Assembly: GCF_905171765.1 (NCBI RefSeq)
Contig: NC_053397.1
Coordinates: forward strand, 112,547,295 to 112,611,294
Source: Bufo bufo
Lineage: Eukaryota > Chordata > Amphibia > Anura > Bufonidae
Direction of reading: 5' to 3'
DNA length: 64,000 nt
In this document: positions 52,728-62,431 of the stretch, piece after piece
Numbering within the stretch: position 1 is the stretch's first letter
Layout of the letters: each line of letters opens with the position of its first letter
Position numbers and translations under genes: made by a program
The notes under the pieces: generated by a model
Told to the model about the DNA's origin: nothing
Database searches by the model: none
The model's input: only the letters and a program-made list of their open reading frames with translations

Positions 52728-52806
52728 GGCAAGGCAGCTCTTATGGTTGTGTGGTTAAGTGCTTTGCCTTTGATACAGAAGGTCGTGGGTTTGAATCCCA
52801 GCAGAA
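52728..52806 (+). tRNA. tRNA-like sequence / SINE head (degenerate)
   Basis: Box A-like TGGTTGTGTGG (52744-52754) and box B-like GGTTTGAATCC (52788-52798; one change from GGTTCGAATCC), spaced 33 bases apart as in tRNA genes. The acceptor arms do not pair well, so this is a tRNA relic or the start of a tRNA-derived SINE rather than a working tRNA. A T-rich run follows at 52910-52925. Confidence 0.4.
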
Positions 52807-52944
52807 ACTTTTCTGAAATACAAGCACTGACTCCATATATGGACATACAGACAGGGCGGGACACAGGAAGAGGCTGCATCGCATCGCTGACATGGAGGTA
52901 AGTAGAAGTGTTTTTTTTTTTTTTTAATACCCGCCTGTTACTGC

Positions 52945-53361
52945 CATGGGGGGAGGGGGGTTGGCACCTGATACTGGCACATGGGGGGAGGGGGGTTGGC
53001 ACCTGATACTGGCACATGGGGGGAGGGGGGTTGGCACCTGATACTGGCACATGGGGGGAGGGGGGTTGGCACCTGATACTGGCACATGGGGGGAGGGGGG
53101 GTTGGCACCTGATACTGGCACATGGGGGGAGGGGGGGTTGGCACCTGATACTGGCACATGGGGGGAGGGGGGGTTGGCACCTGATACTGGCACATGGGGG
53201 GGGGGGGGGTTGGCACCTGATACTGGCACATGGGGGGAGGGGGGGTTGGCACCTGATACTGGCACATGGGGGGAGGGGGGGTTGGCACCTGATACTGGCA
53301 CATGGGGGGAGGGGGGGTTGGCACCTGATACTGGCACATGGGGGGAGGGGGGGTTGGCACC
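52945..53361. repeat. G-rich minisatellite, 35-36 bp unit, about 12 copies
   Basis: Unit CATGGGGGGAGGGGGG plus TTGGCACCTGATACTGGCA, nearly identical copies. All six frames stay open, giving spurious proline- or glycine-rich proteins. The GGGGGGAGGGGGG blocks could form G-quadruplexes. Confidence 0.95.
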
Positions 53362-53711
53362 GCCGCTGCCCCTTACAAATATTTGCTGTGGGGCCCAGTC
53401 ACTTCTAGTTACCCCCCTGGCTGGGTTGTTATGGAAACCGGGGATAAAACTGTATGTGTATGTGGAGACTAAGGGCCTGCAAGCTTTTATTGACTGATAA
53501 GGGACATGTGACCATGTGTATGGTAGTTGGAATATGAAGAAAAAGACTTGCAAGCTTGTATTGCAGTTTTTTTTTGTTTTGTTTTTTCACCCCCCCCCCC
53601 CCCCAAGATTTCTTTCCAGTTAGCAAGGGATGTGTATGCCAAGTTTTGTTGAAATCGATGGTTGCGTTTTTTGAGTGATCACGGAACATGCATACATATA
53701 TATGTCTAAAT

Positions 53712-53715
<4 letters not shown>

Positions 53716-53752
<37 letters not shown>
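53716..53752. repeat. (TA)n microsatellite
   Basis: TA tract between Helitron-like element e and the Tc1 terminus. Confidence 0.95.
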
Positions 53753-53753
<1 letters not shown>

Positions 53754-53777
53754 AATAGCTGTCATGTGTAAAATTAA

Positions 53778-55199
53778 TACACTGCTCAAAAGAATAAAGG
53801 GAACACAAAAATCACACATCCTAGATCTGAGTTAATTAAATATTCTTCTGAAATACTTTGTTCTTTACATAGTTGAATGTGCTGACAACAAAATCACACA
53901 AAAATAAAAAAATGGAAATCAAATTTTTCAACCCATGGAGGTTTGGATTTGGAGTCACACTCAAAATTAAAGTGGAAAAACACACTACAGGCTGATCCAA
54001 CTTTGATGTAATGTCCTTAAAACAAGTCAAAATGAGGCTCAGTAGTGTGTGTGGCCTCCACGTGCCTGTATGACCTCCCTACAACTCCTGTGCATGCTCC
54101 TGATGAGGTGGCGGACGGTCTCCTGAGGGATCTCCTCCCAGACCTGGACTAAAGCATCTGCCAACTCCTGGACAGTCTGTGGTGCAACGTGACGTTGGTG
54201 GATAGAGCGAGACATGATGTCCCAGATGTGCTCAATTGGATTCAGGTCTGGGGAACGGGCGGGCCAGTCCATAGCATCAATGCCTTCGTCTTGCAGGAAC
54301 TGCTGACACACTCCAGCCACATGAGGTCTAGCATTGTCTTGCATTAGGAGGAACCCAGGGCCAACCGCACCAGCATATGGTCTCACAAGGGGTCTGAGGA
54401 TCTCATCTCGGTACCTAATGGCAGTCAGGCTACCTCGGCGAGCACATGGAGGGCTGTGCGGCCCTCCAAAGAAATGCCACCCAACACCATTACTGACCCA
54501 ATGCCAAACCGGTCATGCTGGAGGATGTTGCAGGCAGCAGAACGTTCTCCACGGCATCTCCAGACTCTGTCACATGTGCTCAGTGTGAACCTGCTTTCAT
54601 CTGTGAAGAGCACAGGGCGCCAGTGGCGAATTTGCCAATCTTGGTGTTCTCTGGCAAATGCCAAACATCCTGCACGTTGCTGGGCTGTAAGCCCAACCCC
54701 CACCTGTGGACGTCGGGCCCTCATATCACTTTCATGGAGTCTGTTTCTGACCGTTTGAGCAGACACATGCCCATTTGTGGCCTGCTGGAGGTCATTTTGC
54801 AGGGCTCTGGCAGTGCTCCTCCTGTTCCTCCTTGCACAAAGGCGGAGGTAGCGGTCCTGCTGCTGGGTTGTTGCCCTCCTACGGCCTCCTCCACGTCTCC
54901 TGATGTACTTGCCTGTCTCCTGGTAGCGCCTCCATGCTCTGGACACTACGCTGACAGACACAGCAAACCTTCTTGCCACAGCTCGCATTGATGTGCCATC
55001 CTGTATAAGCTGCACTACCTGAGCCACTTGTGTGGGTTGTAGACGCCGTCTCATGCTACCACTACAGTGAAAGCACCGGCAGCATTCAAAAGTGGCCAAA
55101 ACATCAGCCAGGAAGCATAGGAACTGAGAAGTGGTCTGTGGTCACCACCTGCAGAACCACTCCTTTATTGGGGGTGTCTTGCTAATTCCCTATAATTTG
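53778..55199 (-). mobile_element. Tc1 element 6, nearly complete
   Basis: The left terminus TA CACTGCTCAAAAGAATAAAG is intact. The right terminus is missing: the 5' side ends at about 55199 within TTGCTAATTCCCTATAATTTG. The transposase is nearly intact. Confidence 0.82.
54039..55054 (-). pseudogene. Tc1 element 6 transposase, one frameshift
   Basis: Cut-and-paste transposase of the Tc1 group, about 339 residues if read through. I chose ATG 55054 ([20 protein letters not shown]); an upstream in-frame ATG at 55099 adds 15 residues. Helix-turn-helix: [20 protein letters not shown]; linker with a basic hook: [15 protein letters not shown]. Catalytic residues: Asp in [11 protein letters not shown], Asp in LMQDNARPHVAG, Glu in SPDLNPIEHIWDIM (DD34E spacing). 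A single frameshift near 54425-54450 (after RTALHVLA) separates the N-terminal 210 residues from the rest. The C-terminus reads HRSCREVIQARGGHTHY and a stop. It is the least damaged Tc1 gene here. Confidence 0.9.
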
Positions 55200-55500
55200 T
55201 GATGGATCGAGGACGCCACGCTGATGTCGATGATTGAGGTCAGCCGAGCCCTCTGAGCACGCCGAGGACACCGACACCGGGTGGTGAGGACACCGAAACC
55301 GAGGACACAGACACCGATACTGGGTGGTGAGATCCCTCGATTGGAGGAGCACTGGAGTCTTACCACCGGCTCTGTGTTGATGGGGGCCGGTGTGTGAGCG
55401 TTGTCTGGGGACCGGCGTCTGTGGAAGCTGAGGCTGAAAATTAAAAGGCAGTGTCCTCAGCGATTCTTTTAGCACAAAAATCAAAAAAAAAAAAAAAGAG
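55200..55500. other. Degenerate GAGGACACCGA repeat region
   Basis: Short direct repeats of GAGGACACCGACACCG and GGGTGGTGAG at 55260-55330, then a mixed sequence ending in an A run (55480-55495). It may be LINE 5' untranslated region. No gene. Confidence 0.4.
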
Positions 55501-56385
55501 AGTACTGACCGCTGGTGTGTGGGGTGTGGTGTGCTCAGTGAAGAAGATGGTCTATGTGGTGTCCATCTTATAGTACAGAGCCTCGCTACAGCCGTGTTAT
55601 ATCACAGATGATAAAGGAGTGGGGCTGGAGATTGGAAATTGGTGGCAGCTGGATATTCTGTACTGCATGATGTATTTATAAGAGAATTCCTTGTTGAAAT
55701 CAAAGTACAGGAGACAGGAGGAAAAATAAGGAAAAAGGGGTGAAGATATGTTTGTGGTGGAACACTTATTTTTTATATAATGGGTGGTCTGTGATATAAT
55801 CACCTTTATATCCAAAGCCCCCTTTGGAATCGCTTGTTGGTCTAATCCCTTGTAGCCCCCTCCTAATCCTCTGGATTAACTATGGACTAACTTTTTTGTA
55901 TACTAACTTTCTCCAGTACCTGTGTGTGTCGCTTTAGACATTGTGGATTCGTGGTTTCTCCAACCTTCATCCTTGACTAATATAAACCAAGATTAAGAAA
56001 ACGTCTTTCGGACAGACTTTATTTTATTACCCGTGGACACTAGGAATTGTAATAACCCCTGTCTGTCTGTCTTTTTTTTTTTTTTTTCTTTGGTCCTTTG
56101 TTTTTTAACATTCTGCCGTTCTAATTAATCTCCCTTCCTTTTTTGGAACCAAGTCGTATGAACGGGTTTGACTGGTTGGACTAACTGTTTGGACTAATTG
56201 CTGATATGTATTGATACTGATAAGTTACTAATACTTTTCAAACAGAGTTCGCATGTTGGTGCTAAAATAATCTGTAATAATTGCTAATATAGTTGTGTGA
56301 AGGGGAGGGGGAAGAGTGGCGGAGGAGGGAGAGAGGAGAGTGTGGGAAGGGAGGAAAGAAAGAAAAATACCACAAAAAATACAAG

Positions 56386-56985
56386 ATGCCCCCCAAGAAA
56401 AAAGATGAACAATGCGCTCCTACCAGCGCTAGTAGTAGGAGATCAAAAACAGCACAGTTTAAATAAATATTTGACTCCTAATTCCCCAGTCTCAACGCCC
56501 TTACAGAAAGAAAAAATTACACATACAGAGGCATATATCCAGACACAGGAGAATGGGACTGCTAGTACCATGGGGGATTCAGGAACCCCCAAATTAGCTC
56601 CAGCGATGGATATAAAAATGATGAAGGATATGTCATACCGTCTCTAGGACGTAAAATATAATGAGGAGCATGGTGACACCGATTGGGGCAGTACAAACTG
56701 ATGATAGTATAATATGAGGTGAGATGGAGAAAATAAGAGAGCGATTACACGAGATGGAAAAAAGGATTCCCTCTTTGGAGTATTCGGTAGAGAAGCTAGA
56801 GAAAGAGGTTGTAAGCTTAAGAGATAAATAATAAGATGGAACAAAAAATAATAAATCAAGAAGACTGAAGTATAGTCTACTCTTTCCTGCAAAGTTAAGG
56901 GTGGAGTATAAAGGAAAGGTTGAATTCTTTCAGTCACCAATAGATGCAAATGAATGGTTGGATAGGATTGACAGCTGAGGAGGTT
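56386..56985 (+). pseudogene. LINE ORF1 remnant
   Basis: ORF1 of L1-type LINEs encodes an RNA-binding chaperone. ATG 56386 reads MPPKKKDEQCAPTSASSS then RRSKTAQ, a Lys-rich start typical of ORF1, and then stops appear. A coiled-coil-like stretch in other frames (EMEKRIPSLEYSVEKLEKEV near 56750-56815) and FFQSPIDANEWLDRI (56925-56975) are the only other ORF1-like signals. About half of the usual ORF1, including the RNA-recognition part, seems deleted. The assignment rests on position before ORF2 and on composition. Confidence 0.55.
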
Positions 56986-57128
56986 GGGGTACGGGGGAGG
57001 GTCAGGGAGCCATAATGCTGAGTAAGGGAACTGCCTTGTTTGCTGACCAGCGGGGGGGAGGGTGGTATTTTGGAGAGGGGAGATGGGGGGGGTTCCTTTT
57101 TTTTTTTTTTTTCTTCCCCCTCTGCTAG

Positions 57129-59509
57129 ATGGTTAGGATTGTCTCGTTGAACGTGAGAGGTTTGCGGGAAAGGATAAAGAGATATGCTGTCTTTGGATTA
57201 GGAGGTTCTTGCCAGCCATCGTCTGCCTCCAAGAGACACATTTAGTTAAATATTCTAACTATACCCGCTATATATCATATGGATGGAGAAGGGATGGAGT
57301 GCGGAAGGGTACCACTCGGTATATACTACTTATTCTAGAGGGGTTTCAATTTTGGTGCACAAAAAGATCAAATTCGAATGTGTTTAAATGTGAGGCGGAC
57401 GACTGTGGCAGGTACCTTTTTCTACATTGTAATGTGGAAGGGGTTAGAATGGTAATCGCAAATGTATATATTCCTCCACCATATAGGTCAGATGTATTGT
57501 ACGAGTTGCATAGATTTATGTTGAATAGACAGGAATGTATAATGATTGCGACAGGAGATTATAATGCGGTAACGGATCCACTCAGAGACAGAGTGTCTGG
57601 CGGAGGGGGAAGAGTACAAAATGTAGATTTTTGTAAAATGGTCTCTGAGTTCAACTGGATTGATGTTTGGCGTTATTTGAATCCAGAGGAAATAATGTAT
57701 TCCTGTTACTCAAACACATCAAACGTGGTCAAGAATAGATATGGTCCTGGGAAATAAGAACGTAATGACCCAAAGTAGGATAAAGATAAAGTATTTGCCT
57801 ATGGCTTTATCCGACCACAGTGCCATTGTAACGGACTTGGAGTTGAGCAAGAGGCAAAATCTGCCACTATTTAAGTTTAATCCCCATTGGTTAGACTATA
57901 TTACAGATAAAGAGAGTATTGGGCTGGACTTAAAAAAAACATTTTTTTTTTTTTTTTTTTTTTTAAATAGTGGTTCTGCTAAAAGATCTATAGTGTGGGA
58001 TACGGCTAAGGCATACTTGAGAGGATGTTTGGTTAAAAAGGTGAACCATTTTAAAAAAACTACCAAAGAAAAGGGTAAATTATTGGAAAAGAACTTAGAA
58101 GTAGCAAGATCTAAATGTATAATGAATCCGACCGGAAATAATAAGAAATGGGAGCAAGAACATGAAAAATTAAAAAAATATTATATGGATAAAACAAGGA
58201 ACGAATTGTTCTTCCAGGGGTTTCAGTTGGCTTCGGAGGGAGAAAAGGTTGGAAAAATCCTAGCAGGTATAGTTAGAAATCAGAAAGGGAAACCATGGAT
58301 AGGGGCAATTAAGGACAATAGAGATGAAATAGTCAGTTCACCCGAGGGGAATCAAAAAGGTCTTCGTTGAATATTTTGAGGAACTCTACAAGTCTAGGGT
58401 ACAGTACAACAAAAAAGACCTGGACAATTATTTAGATCAGATTGTTATCCCTGAGATATCTAAAACACAAATACCTGGATAAAGAAATTTCTAATTTAGA
58501 GATAGAGGAGGTTCTGGGTCAGGTGAAATCATTAAAATCACCAGGGTGTGACTGACTCCCCTTAGTTCTCGCAGGTGTTAATACCGGAACTAAGAGCGAC
58601 ATTGTGTGAGGCCCAAAAAATTGGTGATTTACCAGAGTCAATAAAAGAAGCAATAATAACACTGATCCCAAAAAAGAGTAAAGACCAATTAGATCCCGGG
58701 TCATATAGACCAATATCTTTGCTGAATACGGACGTGAAGATTCTAGCAAAGGTTTTGGCAGGTAGGCTCTCTAAGGTGATTAAAGGTATAATTCAAGAAG
58801 ATCAGACATGTTTTATACCAGGAAGGACAATATACTCAAATATTAGAAGGCTGTACCTTAATATTGAGGCTAACAAAATAGAAGCTGGCGAAAAAGCTAT
58901 ACTTTCACTGGATGCACAAAAGGCTTTTGATTGCATCGAGTGGGAGTATTTATGGGCAGTTTTGAAAAGGGTTGGTATAGGGGAGGGATTTATAAGATGG
59001 ATTCAACTCATATATTCCAATCCAAGGTCTAGGGTGATGGTGGATGGGAGCTTGTCCCTGCCTTTTGCCCTTCATAGGGGCCCTAGGCAGGGATGCCCTC
59101 TCTCCCCATTATTATTCGCCATTGCAATAGAACCCTTGGCATGCTTGATAAGAAATAATAGGGAGTACAATGGTTTTCAGTATAGGGATGGAAAGGAAAA
59201 AATAATGTATGCCGATGATATTTTATTATTTTTGCACAATACGGGGGATGAGTTTAATAGAGTTATAGATATAATAGATAAGTTTTGGTTTCTTTTCAGG
59301 GTTAATTATAAATTGGGAGAAGTCCCATATGATGTTATTAGGTAAGGGGCTATCACAAAATTTTGCAAGGGTGCACGTGCTTGAGCAACACGAGAGTTTT
59401 AAATATTTAGGTATACAGATCTCTACAAATATTCAAGATTACGAAAAATTAAATGTACTCCCTTTAATAAAAGAACTTAGAACCAAAATACACATCTGGA
59501 AAAAACTAC
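57129..59509 (+). pseudogene. LINE ORF2, endonuclease and reverse transcriptase
   Basis: ORF2 nicks the target and copies the LINE RNA. ATG 57129 reads MVRIVSLNVRGLRERIKRYA (first endonuclease motif). After a frameshift near 57195 come PAIVCLQETHL (catalytic Glu), ATGDYNAVTDPLRDR (Asp/Asn) and, after another frameshift near 57750, MALSDHSAIVTDLEL (SDH motif). A T run of 20 bases at 57943-57962 and further breaks around 58370-58570 precede the RT: SYRPISLLNTDVKILAKVLA, LSLDAQKAFDCIEWEYLW, GPRQGCPLSPLLFAIAIEPL and the catalytic YADD at 59208-59219. A frameshift near 59330 leads into ESFKYLGIQIS. The hAT at 59510 interrupts the frame at HIWKKL. At least five lesions; inactive. Confidence 0.9.
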
Positions 59510-60846
59510 TAGGGTTGTCCCGATACCGATACTAGTATCGGTATCGGGACCGATTCCGAGTTTTCTCGGCGGTACTCAGCCGCCGATACCCCGCCCCGAT
59601 ACATAAATAGAATACTATGGGCGTAACTATGGGCGGGGCCCGGTGCAGTCACTGTACTCTTACACCGGGCCCCGCCGCTCACCGAAGTATTTATAAACGT
59701 GAATCCTTATCCTGTTGTTAAGTTGAACTAACGCTGCCCTCTCCCATGTTCCCCTGTATCCCCCTGTATCCCCACAGCACTTACTTAAGCTTCCATAGCA
59801 GGCAGAGCAGACGGCAGCAGTAACGTCACTCACTGACGTAGAGCGCCTGCTCCGCCCACTTTATGAGTGAAGCAGGCGGAGCAGGCGCGCGACGTCAGTG
59901 AGTGACGTTACTGGTGCCGTCTGCTCTGCCTGCTATGGAAGCTTAAGTAAGTGCTGTGGGGATACAGGGGGATACAGGGGAACATGGGAGAGGGCAGCGT
60001 TAGTTCAACTTAACAACAGGATAAGGATTCACGTTTATAAATACTTCGGTGAGCGGCGGGGCCCGGTGTATTGGGGGACACTGTTATGAGGGGGATCTGT
60101 GGATGACATATAGCAGTGTCATCCACAGATCCTCCCCATAACAGTTCCATCCACAGATCCCCCACCAAATAACAATGCCATCCTCAGATCCCCCCACCCC
60201 ATAACAATGCCATCCACAGATATCCCACCCCATAGCAGTACCATCCACAGATCCCCATAACAGTGCCATCCACAGATCCCCCATAACAGTGCCATCCACA
60301 GATCCCCCATAACAGTGCCATCCACAGATCCCCATAACAGTGCCATCCACAGATCCCCATAACAGTGCCATCCACAGATCCCCCATAACAGCGCCATCCA
60401 CAGATCCCCATAACAGCGCCATCCACAGATCCCCCATAACAGTGCCATCCACAGATCCCCCATAACAGTGCCATCCACAGATCCCCCATAACAGTGCCAT
60501 CCACAGATCCCCCATAACAGTGCCATCCACAGATCCCCCATAACAGTGCCATCCACAGATCCCCCATAACAGTGCCATCCACAGATCCCCCATAACAGTG
60601 CCATCCACAGATCCCCATAACAGTGCCATCCACAGATCCCCCATAACAGTGCCATCCACAGGTCCCCCATAACAGTGCCATCCACAGATCCCCCACATGA
60701 CAGTGCGTCATCCACAGATCCACAGATCCCCCAAAACGGTCACATGACATTTAAAAAAAGTATCGGTATTCGGTATCGGTGACTACTTGAAAAAAAGTAT
60801 CGGTACTTGTACTCGGTCCTAAAAAAGTGGTATCGGGACAACCCTA
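59510..60846. mobile_element. hAT-type MITE with exact 8-bp duplication in LINE ORF2
   Basis: AAAACTAC at 59502-59509 and 60847-60854 flanks ends TAGGGTTGTCCCGATACCGA and GGTATCGGGACAACCCTA. It contains an inverted pair of about 180 bases (59695-59878 and 59880-60060, with CTGTTGTTAAGTTGAACTAA) and a large minisatellite. No transposase. Confidence 0.93.
60110..60725. repeat. 24-26 bp minisatellite, about 24 copies
   Basis: Unit CATAACAGTGCCATCCACAG plus ATCCCC. The copies vary mainly in the number of C's (CCCCATA or CCCCCATA) and are more diverged at 60120-60240. The 200-residue open readings on the minus strand (GGSVDGTVMGDLWMALLWG) are products of the repeat, not genes. Confidence 0.95.
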
Positions 60847-60854
60847 AAAACTAC

Positions 60855-62220
60855 CATTGTCAATGCAGGATCGAGTGAATTTAATAAAAATGATTTTTCT
60901 TCCAAAAATATTACCGTATATGTTTTACAAAACTCCCCAATGTGGTTGCCGAAAAAGCTCTTTAGGTTGTTAGATAGTTTAATGGGGGATTTTATCTGGA
61001 AAGGTGATACTCCTAGGCTAAGGAGAGAGGTTCTTCAGCTCCCAGTAGGAGATGGTGGTTTAGCAGTTCCAAATTGTGTTTTTTTATTATTTAATAACAC
61101 AATATACACAGATAAATGGAACGTTAAAAGGAACGGTGGGGAGAGATGAGTTAGTAAAATGGGGTGGACAGGGGACACAAATTATTTAGAGGTCTTGGAG
61201 TCAGGAACACTAGGGAAAGATAGCACAGGAAATAAGATCATGAATTTAATGGGAAATATATGAGTGGAACTCAAAAAAATTATGGATATTAAGGGCTATC
61301 TGCACTACACACCCATTTGGAAAAACATAAACTTAAAGGAAGTGCAAAGGATTAAATCTTATATAGATTGGGAAAAAAAGGGGGTGAAATATTTAGTGCA
61401 AATATTTGAGGAGGATAAACTGAAGGACTTCTCTACCTTGGCAGCGGAGTTTGGGATCCATCAAACGGATAGCTTTAAATATCTCCAGCTAAAAAACGCT
61501 ATTAGGATACCAGCTAATCCAAATAAATATAGAAAAGAACAATCAAGTAGAATATATAAATTTACCAATGGAGGGGAAAAAAAAGGTGCTACAAAAAAAA
61601 GATATGGAATTTTGATGGAGGCAAGAAAAGAAGGGATTATAATATCAGCTAGAGGAAACTGGGAACAGGAGCTCCTATCTTTTTCGGAAGAAAAATGGAA
61701 TGACGCCCTTAGAAGTTATACTAGGGTTTCAGAAAGGGCTTCACATAAAATTTCGCAATTCTTTGTACTCCATAGGTTACATCGATCTCCCTGGGTGCTA
61801 AAGAAAATGGGGGTTAGAACATCGGATAAGTGTCCAAAATGTAGGGGTGAGAGGGCGGATCTTATACACTGTTTTTGGAGATGACCAAAATTGATAAGGT
61901 ATTGGAAAGAGATTGTAGAGATTACATCACTATTATTGGGGATCCAAGTTTTGGAAGATCCCCTAGTCTGTATATTAGGGGCTACTGCACACCTTAAGTT
62001 AAATAGAGAGCTACAGTCGGCGTTGAATAAAGTACTGTTTCAGGCTAGATTGCTGATACTTCGGAAATGGATAAATAAAGATCCTCCTACAGTAGGTCAG
62101 TGGCAGGAAGCTGTGTTTAACCTGATTAGATTGGAACAGGTGTCGGAGAGAGAGAGCGATAGACAGGGAAAAATTGATAAAATTTGGAAGAAATGGTTGA
62201 ACCAGGGCCGAGGTGTTTGA
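60855..62220 (+). pseudogene. LINE ORF2, C-terminal part after the hAT
   Basis: Continues directly from the duplication: LSMQDRVNLIKMIFLPKILP-like sequence at 60855-60915, LFRLLDSLMGDFIWKGDTPR (60960-61019) and GGLAVPNC. After a break near 61080-61260, frame 1 runs from 61264 to the final TGA at 62218 with one in-frame TGA at 61882. The C-terminal zinc knuckle is DKCPKCRGERADLIHCFW (about 61825-61880), followed by LFQARLLILRKWINKDPP. This tail domain helps ORF2 bind RNA. The same ending occurs at 33.5-34.0 kb in a different copy. Confidence 0.85.
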
Positions 62221-62431
62221 ATTAAAAAGAAAAGAAAAAAACCTTTTCTTTTTTTTTTTTTCCCTCTCTCTCTCGCTTCAAGGGGGTGGGTGGGTATTTG
62301 GGGTAAAAGGTTAATGTAAAATGTCAATGTAAAATGTTTTGTAATATGGACCTTTTGGATGGTCCATTATTGTTGTATTGGTCTTTCTGTGTTTTGGAAA
62401 ATAAAAGAAATAAAAGAAAAAAAAAAAACAA

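Larger units (their letters stand above)
51142..53700 (-). mobile_element. Helitron-like element e, non-autonomous, with captured repeats
   Basis: The minus-strand 3' end is at 51142 (plus-strand CTAGCAGAAGGACCAGGCTTC). The 5' block near 53590-53690 (CAAGTTTTGTTGAAATCGATG, GCGTTTTTTGAGTGATCACG) is the inverse of element d. Inside lie a foldback insertion, a 45-base tandem repeat, a tRNA-like stretch and a G-rich minisatellite. No Rep/helicase gene. Confidence 0.62.
55501..62431 (+). mobile_element. Tx1/L1-type LINE, decayed, split by a hAT MITE
   Basis: Order: untranslated region, ORF1 remnant (56386-56985), a T-rich spacer, ORF2 with endonuclease, reverse transcriptase and C-terminal zinc knuckle (57129-62220), a short 3' region and an A-rich tail (AAATAAAAGAAATAAAAG then A's, to about 62431). 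The tail abuts TTAA-family sequence at the point equivalent to about 19905 (ACAAAGCAAGGGTTAACAGC), so the LINE inserted there. The 5' boundary is approximate. Confidence 0.85.

Noticed and set aside
52924..53553. Proline-rich 209-residue minus-strand protein (and glycine-rich plus-strand versions)
   Set aside because: Product of the 35-36 bp minisatellite, open in all frames.
60110..60725. CRISPR array
   Set aside because: Direct repeats are contiguous with no unique spacers; the context is a eukaryotic transposon.
60084..60750. About 200-residue WMALLWG-repeat proteins on the minus strand
   Set aside because: Product of the 25-bp minisatellite.
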